This document shows positions 1 through 6,011 of a stretch of DNA of 7,440 nt, one piece after another. This DNA comes from Planctomycetaceae bacterium. GTDB lineage: Bacteria; Planctomycetota; Planctomycetia; Pirellulales; UBA1268. The stretch lies in the NCBI GenBank assembly GCA_018694455.1, contig JABHNP010000229.1, positions 1 to 7,440 of the forward strand, given 5' to 3'. The notes under the pieces are model-generated. The model ran no database searches. It saw only the letters and a program-made list of their open reading frames with translations, and was not told the DNA's origin. Positions within the stretch are counted from its first letter, which is position 1; each line of letters opens with the position of its first letter. Made by a program: the position numbers and the translations under genes.

Positions 1-1370
1 ACACGCATCCAGTCCTCGGCCCGTGGGTTCATCTTTCCAATGTTCCTAGTGATATATTTACATCTGATGCAGACAAAATATTAAAGCAATGTGTTGAGTC
101 TATTCCCAATCTCAATACGTATGTCGAGCAAGAACTTATTTCTTCCAAGCCTCATTCGCTGAATGATCTTGCATCTGTGTACGGTCGTCTTATTGCGAGA
201 GCTGTTTCCTTTAAAACTGATGACGTAGAGAATCTGAGTCAGGAGTCGAAAGATATTCATTCGCTTTGGCTTGTATTCGGTAAAATAGGAACACCCTTTG
301 TCATTCTGGAAAATGAGTGGAAGAGTGTCTCGAAGCGATCAGAGCGGGACGAACATAGTAAAAAGAAGAGGCAGGTTCTCGCGCATCAAGCAGACGTACC
401 AGGTGGCCCTCCGCGAGCTATGGTGCTTGTTGATAAGTCCGAGCCGACTGAGAGTTTTGTTTTCTTGAGAGGCAATCCGGGGAGGCGAGGAGAAAAGATT
501 GATCGGCGCGTTCCTTATGTTCTCGGTGGGGAATGTGTTGATAAACGAACAAGTGGTCGACTTGATCTTGCAGAGATGATTGTTGATCCGAAAAATCCCC
601 TGACAGCTCGTGTCTTCGTGAACTGGGTATGGACCCATCATTTTGGTCAGGGTCTGATCGCTACTCCGGGAGATCTTGGCTTGCGGGGTGAGCCTCCATC
701 TCATCCCGAATTGCTTGATGACCTTGCAAGGCGATTTGTTGAGGACGGAAAATGGCGTATACGATGGCTCCATCGAGAGATTATTTCCAGTCAGGCTTGG
801 CGACAAGCATCAACCGCAAAGCAAGCGATATTAGCCAGCGACCCAGAGAATATTTCCTATAGCCGATCGCGTCGTCGTCGTCTTTCGTGGGAGTCTTGGC
901 GAGACAGCCTTCTCATGGCTGCGGGTACACTTGATCTCAATGCTCGTGGAGGTCCAGGTATGGATCCGCTTGATCCAGATAACGGTGCGAGGCGAACGCT
1001 TTATAGTTGGGTCGATCGACAGGATGTACCAGGGGTTTTGAGGACCTTCGATATTGCAAATCCAGACACTGCAGTACACGTTCGGTCTACAACGCTTGTT
1101 CCTCAGCAAGGGCTTGTCATGCTTAACTCCCCACTCGTGATTGACGCAGCAAAGAAAGTAGCTGGTCGCTTGTCAGATGAATCCAGCACCCAAGCACGTA
1201 TCAAACAGCTTTGGAGAATAGTACTCACTCGGAGTCCCCAGCCAGATGAGATTCAAATGGTGCAAAAATGGATAAGAAAATCAAACGGTTCATTATCCAA
1301 TGACTTTGGTGTTTGGCCTCAACTGGCCCAAGCACTTATGTCAACGGCTGAATTTCAATATGTCGATTAA
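1..1370 (+). CDS. DUF1549/DUF1553 (PSD1) family protein, 5' end missing
   Basis: The frame is open from base 3, so this is the C-terminal 455 residues of a longer protein; the GTG at 177 is an internal Val codon. The visible start reads HPVLGPW, matching the (D/H)PVxxPW segment of planctomycete PSD1 proteins. PGGPPRAMVLVD (about 399-434) and VFLRGNP (about 459-479) follow. The DUF1553 core runs from about 561: NPLTARVFVNWVWTHHFGQGL, then LRGEPPSHPELLDDLA (from about 681). The C-terminal signatures are LYSWVDRQDVPGVLRTFD (about 1002-1055), LVPQQGLVMLNSP (about 1095-1133) and LAQALMSTAEFQYVD at the end, so the C-terminus is complete. Family members usually carry a signal peptide, often a cytochrome-like PSCyt1 domain, and DUF1549 before this region; those would lie outside the window. 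The biochemical role is unknown. The DUF1501 gene 12 bases downstream is the usual partner, and co-transcription is likely. Confidence 0.93.
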   Translation, partial: THPVLGPWVHLSNVPSDIFTSDADKILKQCVESIPNLNTYVEQELISSKPHSLNDLASVYGRLIARAVSFKTDDVENLSQESKDIHSLWLVFGKIGTPFVILENEWKSVSKRSERDEHSKKKRQVLAHQADVPGGPPRAMVLVDKSEPTESFVFLRGNPGRRGEKIDRRVPYVLGGECVDKRTSGRLDLAEMIVDPKNPLTARVFVNWVWTHHFGQGLIATPGDLGLRGEPPSHPELLDDLARRFVEDGKWRIRWLHREIISSQAWRQASTAKQAILASDPENISYSRSRRRRLSWESWRDSLLMAAGTLDLNARGGPGMDPLDPDNGARRTLYSWVDRQDVPGVLRTFDIANPDTAVHVRSTTLVPQQGLVMLNSPLVIDAAKKVAGRLSDESSTQARIKQLWRIVLTRSPQPDEIQMVQKWIRKSNGSLSNDFGVWPQLAQALMSTAEFQYVD

Positions 1371-1382
1371 CCAACAAATCTG

Positions 1383-2837
1383 ATGAAGATTGAGATTATG
1401 AATTATCACCATCTCTTCCAGAATTATTCGAGGCGAGAAGTGCTCATGCGTTCTGGTCTTGGCGTTGGTTGGATGGCTGCTTCAACAGTTCTACAGCAGA
1501 GCATCAATGCAAAGCCACCAGGTCTGAATCAACACGAGGCAAATACACTTGCGCCACGGAGTCCGCACTTTCCTGCTCGCGCAAAGGCCGTGATTCATAT
1601 TTTTGCCAATGGTGGTCCAAGTCATATCGATACGTTTGATCCAAAACCAAAACTTGAAGAATATGCTGGTCGTGAAATACCAGGAGCATTGAAAACGGAG
1701 CGGCGAACAGGGGCGGCGTTGCCATCGCCGTTCCAGTTTCATCAATATGGTGAAAGTGGACTGCCGGTGAGCGAACTCTTTCCATCGGTGGCTCGCCATG
1801 CAGATCGATTACTTGTTGTCCGATCGATGCATGCAGACGTGCCAAACCACGAGCCTTCGTTGCTGCTCATGAATTGCGGTGATGGAAGGCTTGTTCGACC
1901 TTCAGCAGGGGCCTGGGTGACGTATGGGCTTGGGACAGAGAATCAAAACCTTCCAGGCTTTGTCGCAATGTGTCCCGGTGGATATCCAATATCTGGTACA
2001 GCAAATTGGCGTAGTGCGTTTCTTCCTGGTGTATTCCAGGGAACGTATATCGATACAAAAAAGAAAAAAGGAGATGAACTGGTTGAATGTATTCGTCATC
2101 CGTTGCTGGGCGAAAAAGTGCAGCGAGAGCAATTTGAGTTGATGGCAGCTCTTGATCGAAAACATCTTCAACAAAGAAAGACTGACGCTGCATTGGAATC
2201 GAGGATTACGAGTATGGAACTTGCCTGGCGAATGCAGTTTGAAGCAGGTGAAGCATTTGACGTCACCAAAGAGCCCAAACACATTCTTGAGCGATATGGG
2301 GATACACCGCACGGTCGACAATTACTCATCGCAAGGCGGCTTGTTGAACGCGGTGTTCGTTATGTTCAGGTTTGGCATGGAGCGGGACAGCCATGGGACA
2401 GTCATCAGAAAATTGAAAAGAATCATCGAAAGCTTGCCGGTGAAGCTGACAAGCCAATTGGTGCGTTACTTGATGATTTAGTTGGACTTGGCCTTCTCGA
2501 TAGCACCTTAGTGCTCTGGGGTGGTGAGTTTGGTCGCACGCCAACCGTTGAACTGCCCAATGATGCGGGCACTAAAACCGCTACAGGACGAGATCACAAT
2601 CATCATGGATTCACAGTTTGGATGGCAGGTGGTGGAGTCAAAGGTGGCGTGGCATACGGCGCAACAGATGAGTTTGGATTTCAAGCAGTGGAAAACCCTG
2701 TTCATGTTCATGATCTTCAGGCAACCATGTTGCATCTGCTTGGACTCGATCATAAGAAGTTGACGTATCGTCACAGTGGTCGTGATTTTCGATTAACAGA
2801 TGTCCACGGACGCGTCCTTACGGATTGGCTTGCTTAA
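1383..2837 (+). CDS. DUF1501 family protein with Tat-like signal (alkaline phosphatase-like fold)
   Basis: This is a complete 484-residue protein, the usual DUF1501 length. The N-terminus has SRREVL (residues 16-21) followed by a weakly hydrophobic GLGVGWMAASTVL stretch, fitting a twin-arginine export signal. The mature protein starts with KAVIHIFANGGPSHIDTFDPKP (split here by position: 68-76 and 77-89), the family's N-terminal signature. Other motifs are VWHGAGQPWDSH (330-341), GGEFGRTP (380-387), GRDHNHHGF (402-410), GGGVKGG (416-422) and HDLQATMLHLLGLDH (443-457). DUF1501 is related to the alkaline phosphatase/sulfatase superfamily, and the conserved Asp, His and Glu residues could bind metal, but no activity is established. 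The ATG at 1383 gives the longest form. The ATG at 1398 would also keep the signal, and neither has a strong Shine-Dalgarno sequence. The gene lies 12 bases after the DUF1553 stop, so the two probably form an operon and are exported to the same compartment. Confidence 0.94.
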   Translation: MKIEIMNYHHLFQNYSRREVLMRSGLGVGWMAASTVLQQSINAKPPGLNQHEANTLAPRSPHFPARAKAVIHIFANGGPSHIDTFDPKPKLEEYAGREIPGALKTERRTGAALPSPFQFHQYGESGLPVSELFPSVARHADRLLVVRSMHADVPNHEPSLLLMNCGDGRLVRPSAGAWVTYGLGTENQNLPGFVAMCPGGYPISGTANWRSAFLPGVFQGTYIDTKKKKGDELVECIRHPLLGEKVQREQFELMAALDRKHLQQRKTDAALESRITSMELAWRMQFEAGEAFDVTKEPKHILERYGDTPHGRQLLIARRLVERGVRYVQVWHGAGQPWDSHQKIEKNHRKLAGEADKPIGALLDDLVGLGLLDSTLVLWGGEFGRTPTVELPNDAGTKTATGRDHNHHGFTVWMAGGGVKGGVAYGATDEFGFQAVENPVHVHDLQATMLHLLGLDHKKLTYRHSGRDFRLTDVHGRVLTDWLA

Positions 2838-2838
2838 T

Positions 2839-2851
2839 AGCTGTTTCGGCT
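2839..2851. terminator. Weak hairpin between convergent genes
   Basis: The 33-base gap between the DUF1501 stop (2837) and the opposing stop (2871) contains AGCTG-TTT-CGGCT, a five-pair stem with one G-U pair and a three-base loop. There is no T-run on either side, so it is at best a weak shared terminator. No other element is visible in the gap. Confidence 0.15.
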
Positions 2852-2870
2852 CATAACTTGCCAGAACTAT

Positions 2871-3917
2871 TTAGTGTTTCGAAAGTTGTTCGCGTGCCAG
2901 ACTGGCCCATGGACTTTCAGGTGCCAGTGCAAGAAATCGACGAAGATGATGGCAAGCTTTGTCTTCATATCCAACTTCTGCCTGAATGCCTGCTAAGTGC
3001 CAGTGTGCATCAGCATAGTCGGGTTGTTGCTTGAGAACGCCCTCGAGTGCAGCAGTTGCCAATTCAGGATCTCCTTGTTCAGCAAGAATGCATGCGAGGC
3101 TGGTACGGGCCTCAAGGTGATCTTCATCAAGTTCAATAACTGTATAATATCGTTCTCTTGCTGCAGCCAAATCACCCGCCCGGTATAACGTCTCTGCTAA
3201 CATGAAGGTTATAGACGCACATGGACCCTCAGATTGAAGTACTGCTCGCAGTGCCTCGGAGGCCTCAATGAAGTTTCCAGCTGCCTCAAGATCAGCTGCA
3301 ATATCCAAAAGTTCAGTTGAGGAAGGGATTGCCGCGACGCTCTCATGAGAAATTTCAATGAGTACGTCGGGCTGAGCAGCATCAAAGGATAGAATAAGCG
3401 GAAGTGTTGTCGTCTGTTCCACGTGCTGCGACACATCATGATTCGTGTCAGCATCTCCATCACAGGCGTAAAAATCCAGATGCATCTGCCCACCAAGAGA
3501 CAGAAGGCGGTCATTCCAGCGAAGGCTAAGTCTTCGACCATCTATCACAATTCGATTGATTACTTCACCAACACGGCTCTCATCACCATCGGTAAAAAGG
3601 TGTATCTGGTGGCTTAGTTCTCGAAGCGAAAGGCCCGAGCGAAGGAGTCTTGACAGGTCTTTTGCTACGACCAGCGTGGAATAATCATACCAATCAATTG
3701 AACTGGAAGACCGCGTGGCCTGAATCAATTTGTTTCGACGCCAATGACGGATCGTAGCCTGACTGACACCAAGAACATCTGCCATCATAGCTACTGTGTA
3801 AAGCCGACTTATCCCAAGCGAATTCTCTTGGAAGAGTTCGAGGGACTGCGGCTCATCGAGTAACACAGGTCCGACACAACAATCTTTTTGTTCAACATCG
3901 GTCTCTGGCGGTGTCAT
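2871..3917 (-). CDS. MerR-type helix-turn-helix protein with C-terminal TPR repeats
   Basis: This is a 348-residue cytoplasmic protein with no signal peptide. Residues about 39-66 (LYTVAMMADVLGVSQATIRHWRR and on) form a MerR-like winged helix-turn-helix: YTV-x-x-x-A-x-x-LGVS-x-x-TIR-x-W. Up to about residue 105, LLRSGLSLRELSHQI resembles the second MerR helix pair. Residues 110-200 are a less conserved middle part. Residues about 203-337 form about four TPR units with the usual small/large residue pattern, for example AETLYRAGDLAAARERYYTV (241-260) and LACILAEQGDPELATAALEG (274-293). Typical MerR proteins instead end in a coiled-coil dimerisation helix and an effector pocket with Cys or aromatic residues; that is absent. 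It probably binds DNA and a protein partner through the TPRs, but targets are unknown. The ATG at 3917 is used, with no clear Shine-Dalgarno sequence. It lies 51 bases after the DUF429 gene and may share its transcript. Confidence 0.85.
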   Translation of the reverse strand: MTPPETDVEQKDCCVGPVLLDEPQSLELFQENSLGISRLYTVAMMADVLGVSQATIRHWRRNKLIQATRSSSSIDWYDYSTLVVAKDLSRLLRSGLSLRELSHQIHLFTDGDESRVGEVINRIVIDGRRLSLRWNDRLLSLGGQMHLDFYACDGDADTNHDVSQHVEQTTTLPLILSFDAAQPDVLIEISHESVAAIPSSTELLDIAADLEAAGNFIEASEALRAVLQSEGPCASITFMLAETLYRAGDLAAARERYYTVIELDEDHLEARTSLACILAEQGDPELATAALEGVLKQQPDYADAHWHLAGIQAEVGYEDKACHHLRRFLALAPESPWASLAREQLSKH

Positions 3918-3968
3918 ATTCGATAGTACTCAACCGGTGTGAATGAAATATATGTCCTTAGCATCTTT

Positions 3969-4808
3969 CTACCTCACTGGCACCGAAGCAATCCAGCCCT
4001 CAAGGGTATCAAGAGTACGTGGGAGCCCAAAGTTTCGCTGTAATGCGGCATGTCCAGCCTGTAAACTGCAGAGAACTGCATCGAGAAAATCACCACGAGC
4101 ATCTGCGATAATACGTTTCCTCCACTGTCGGTCGGCTTCAAAGCGTATTGTGAGCCCAGCTTGACCGGCTGAAAGAGCATCAAGAATAAGCTCTCTTTGG
4201 TATTGTCGTTCACGAGTCTGCTTGGCTGGAGAGTCACTCTTGTATGAATCACGAGTGATTTTGCGTGCCGTGAATCCTGGATATGCTTCAAGAGCAATAC
4301 GTTTGATATGTGTTCTTTTATGAGGATAGCGATGCGCAGGAAACGCAAGGCCAGCATGAAGCATTCGTTGAATGCCTGCATGCATCATCCATGCAACCGG
4401 TGGATTGGTCCATCGCATTGCCGGGCTTGATCCGGATAGTTTGTCAGTTTTTCTCCATGCAAATTTATTTCCTGGTGGGCGACTGTCACACCATTGCCGA
4501 AAGGTGTTTCTAAGGTGTTCTCGCGATTGTCTGCAAAAGAATTCTACAAATGTATCCCATTTGGTCGGCCACCCTTCATGTTCGATAAGTGTTCGTGGTT
4601 GACCAAACGGTAGATCAAAACCACCAAGCCATTGCTGTGGCTCAGCAAGCATGCGGTCAAAGGCTTCGAGTGTTTCAATTTCACGAATAGTCTCAAGCCG
4701 ATACACAGGGTCTTCAGCCGTTGGTTTTAAGCCGACGGCGACGGTAATTGGCTTGCGGTGACTTGGGGCAGATGAAAAGTCGACACCAAGAAGGTATCGA
4801 TTAGTCAC
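3969..4808 (-). CDS. DUF429 predicted nuclease (RNase H-like fold)
   Basis: This is a 279-residue protein matching DUF429, a family predicted from fold comparison to be RNase H-like nucleases; no substrate is established. The expected acidic positions are present: Asp10 in LLGVDFSSA at the first strand, Asp65 in GGFDLPFG, Glu174 in ALEAYPG, and Asp240/Asp243 in GDFLDAVLCSLQAGHAAL, the conserved C-terminal helix. The long basic middle part (about 95-200) is rich in Arg, Lys and Trp, which suits nucleic-acid contact, but this is inference. There is no signal peptide, so it should be cytoplasmic. It starts with GTG at 4808, and its first four bases overlap the TGA of the upstream ThuA-like gene (GTGA), indicating translational coupling. 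The length is normal for the family and no key residue looks lost. Confidence 0.9.
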   Translation of the reverse strand: MTNRYLLGVDFSSAPSHRKPITVAVGLKPTAEDPVYRLETIREIETLEAFDRMLAEPQQWLGGFDLPFGQPRTLIEHEGWPTKWDTFVEFFCRQSREHLRNTFRQWCDSRPPGNKFAWRKTDKLSGSSPAMRWTNPPVAWMMHAGIQRMLHAGLAFPAHRYPHKRTHIKRIALEAYPGFTARKITRDSYKSDSPAKQTRERQYQRELILDALSAGQAGLTIRFEADRQWRKRIIADARGDFLDAVLCSLQAGHAALQRNFGLPRTLDTLEGWIASVPVR

Positions 4809-5713
4809 GGAGTGGAGGGCCTGAAAGAACGACTGCTCGTGGCATCAGCGGTTGGAAAATCTTCGGGAGTTCTTGTTGTGACACGTCCAGAGGCTGCCCA
4901 TTCACAACCACGAAGAAAAGTTGTAATGAAACCAACGCATTCTTGTGATTCGTTTGAGTGGCCCATAGGCGTATGGAAGACACGACCTTTGCCATGTTGA
5001 ATACACAGCATCATGGGTTCATGGTGTTGTGTTCGGGTGGAATAGGCTGTTGCTAAGACAGACATGTTTTCAGCGGGTCCACGAAGGCTTTCATAAAGTT
5101 CGTCTTTCACATGTAGCCACATTGCAGGCATGCCCCGAGTTATAGGGTGCTTGCCGTCTCGAATAGTAATAGGAAAAGCACTCTGAGGTCCGTGCGCACC
5201 ACCGGGTCCAGGGGATGTGTCACGGATGAGTTCACCAGCATCACTAAAATAAACATACGGGCCATTTTTCTCGGAGCGTCCCCCCCACCCACCAAGACCA
5301 ATCATGCGGTTGTAAGCCTCCCATTCCGGGAATGAGTTGTCAGCGGCATGAATCACGACAAGCCCACCACCTTCTTTCACAAAAGATTCAAAAGATTTCT
5401 TTGTTTGCGTGCTCCAAGGACTAGCACGATGTCCAAAGTTACTAATAACGACATCATAATTACCGAACGAAGGCTGGAACGATAAGTCTTCGCCTTGAGT
5501 AGCATGTGTAACATTATCAATAACATCAAAAAGTTTTGATTCTATAAGACGGTGTTTCATCATCTGAGTTGTCTGGGGCCAATTTTTATGATTATTTTGA
5601 CCGTCTATAATCAAGGCCTTCATCGGTGATGCCTGCGTGTTAAATCCAACTGCGACAAACGAGCTTGCAAGTATTGTGGTAACAATCAGTCGATGGGTAA
5701 CATAGAAGGACAT
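4805..5713 (-). CDS. Secreted ThuA-like domain protein
   Basis: This is a 302-residue protein. Residues 1-29 form a signal peptide: a basic start (THR), a hydrophobic core (LIVTTILASSFVAVGF) and a possible cleavage after TQA. The rest is a ThuA-like domain, which has a class I glutamine amidotransferase-like fold. Motifs seen are ALIIDGQNNHKNWP (33-46), YDVVISNFGH (86-95), EGGGLVVIHAADNSFPEW (114-131), HPITRGMP (189-196), DELYESL (204-210) and GKGRVFHTPMGHS (241-253). No catalytic Cys nucleophile sits at the amidotransferase elbow; GLVVIHAAD lies there instead, as is normal for ThuA. Rhizobial ThuA acts in trehalose/disaccharide use through 3-keto sugars, and many planctomycete paralogues are annotated for sugar metabolism. 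The substrate here cannot be told, and thuA orthology is not claimed. The ATG at 5713 lacks a clear Shine-Dalgarno sequence. It is the first gene of the probable minus-strand unit with DUF429. Confidence 0.9.
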   Translation of the reverse strand: MSFYVTHRLIVTTILASSFVAVGFNTQASPMKALIIDGQNNHKNWPQTTQMMKHRLIESKLFDVIDNVTHATQGEDLSFQPSFGNYDVVISNFGHRASPWSTQTKKSFESFVKEGGGLVVIHAADNSFPEWEAYNRMIGLGGWGGRSEKNGPYVYFSDAGELIRDTSPGPGGAHGPQSAFPITIRDGKHPITRGMPAMWLHVKDELYESLRGPAENMSVLATAYSTRTQHHEPMMLCIQHGKGRVFHTPMGHSNESQECVGFITTFLRGCEWAASGRVTTRTPEDFPTADATSSRSFRPSTP

Positions 5714-5763
5714 GGTTGTGATTGTTCCGCTGGAGAAATTTTAAATCGTTGGTGTGATACTTA

Positions 5764-5919
5764 TTGTTGAGTCGAACCAATACTTCTGAGTGTATAGGAC
5801 TTCTGGTGTCGTGTTGCATTGGAGGATGTATCCGCGGAGGAAATCCTCGTCTTAAACAAGAGTTTCAGGTGAAACTCGTAATGTCGCGGCAAATGAACAG
5901 AAACGAGTTGGAGAAATGA
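5764..5919 (+). CDS. Possible small ORF, Cys-rich (51 residues)
   Basis: The frame is open from 5758 to a TGA at 5917-5919. Possible starts are TTG at 5764 or 5767, GTG at 5806 or 5869, or ATG at 5881. A Gly/Cys-rich segment (CIGLLVSCCIGGCIRGG) is followed by a charged end (MSRQMNRNELEK). The ATG at 5881 has AGGTGA about eight bases upstream and would give only 12 residues. The stop overlaps the ATG at 5916 of the next small frame (ATGA). I recognise no family. An open frame of this size can arise by chance, and the dyads inside it argue against coding, so this is a weak candidate. Confidence 0.15.
   Translation: MLSRTNTSECIGLLVSCCIGGCIRGGNPRLKQEFQVKLVMSRQMNRNELEK
5832..5889. ncRNA. Candidate branched RNA structure or dyad cluster
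   Basis: Three stems nest together. CCGCG (5832-5836) can pair with CGCGG (5885-5889). Inside this are GAGG-AAAT-CCTC (5837-5848) and GAGTTTC-AGGT-GAAACTC (5860-5877). The first inner stem directly abuts the closing stem, as in a three-way junction. It matches no riboswitch or ribozyme class that I recognise, and the strand is undetermined because the pairing exists on both. It may be a real leader RNA, or only a terminator plus chance pairings. Confidence 0.22.
5860..5877 (-). terminator. Perfect 18-bp dyad, possible terminator or operator
   Basis: GAGTTTCA-GG-TGAAACTC is a perfect inverted repeat with eight-base arms and a two-base centre. Read on the minus strand, it lies about 135 bases after the YTV-protein stop and is followed by TTGTTT, so it could terminate that transcript before the ThuA-like gene. 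The stem has only moderate G+C and the T-run is interrupted. An operator for a dimeric regulator, about 150 bases upstream of the ThuA-like start, is the alternative. Confidence 0.35.
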
Positions 5920-5921
5920 CG

Positions 5922-5984
5922 ATGCAGTATCAAAAATATTATCGTCGTTGGGTGAAGTACCCCGGGTTCAAACCAAGAAAATGA
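5922..5984 (+). CDS. Possible small ORF, basic aromatic peptide (20 residues)
   Basis: The ATG at 5922 is preceded by GGAG (5910-5913) at eight bases, the best Shine-Dalgarno-like spacing seen in the window. The frame ends at TGA 5982-5984. The peptide has four Lys, three Arg, six aromatic residues (YY, W, Y, F among them) and no acidic residue. An ATG at 5916 in the same frame overlaps the stop of the preceding small frame. No family is recognised. It would run towards the 3' end of the opposing YTV gene. Its shortness makes chance a serious alternative. Confidence 0.2.
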   Translation: MQYQKYYRRWVKYPGFKPRK

Positions 5985-6011
5985 TGTGCCTGTTAAAGTC
6001 TATCCGGTGCC

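Larger units (their letters stand above)
5714..6011. other. Intergenic region with several inverted repeats
   Basis: This 298-base stretch separates the YTV-protein stop from the ThuA-like start, both on the minus strand. It should hold the end of one transcript and the promoter of the next. I found no convincing -35/-10 pair on either strand. It contains dyads at 5837-5848 and 5860-5877, short ones at 5950-5962 (GGGT-GAAGT-ACCC) and 5965-5974 (GGTT-CA-AACC), and two possible small plus-strand reading frames listed separately. Confidence 0.6.

Noticed and set aside
177..179. GTG as the start of the first gene.
   Set aside because: The frame is open to the window edge, and the upstream residues HPVLGPWVHLS match the family, so GTG is an internal Val codon.
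1491..1845. Long antisense frames opposite the DUF1501 gene.
   Set aside because: They lie inside a well-conserved gene on the other strand, show no recognisable motif and are best explained as shadows of its codon bias.
2057..2070. A-AAA-AAG slippery heptamer in the zero frame of the DUF1501 gene, like the dnaX frameshift site.
   Set aside because: A -1 shift meets a TGA at 2075 within a few codons, no downstream hairpin is evident, and the Lys-rich stretch suits a surface loop. Uninterrupted family motifs continue in frame.
5962..5978. GGGTTCAAACC resembles a tRNA T-arm loop.
   Set aside because: The five-base stems beside the TTCAAAC loop do not pair beyond one base pair, and no acceptor, D or anticodon arms fit around it.
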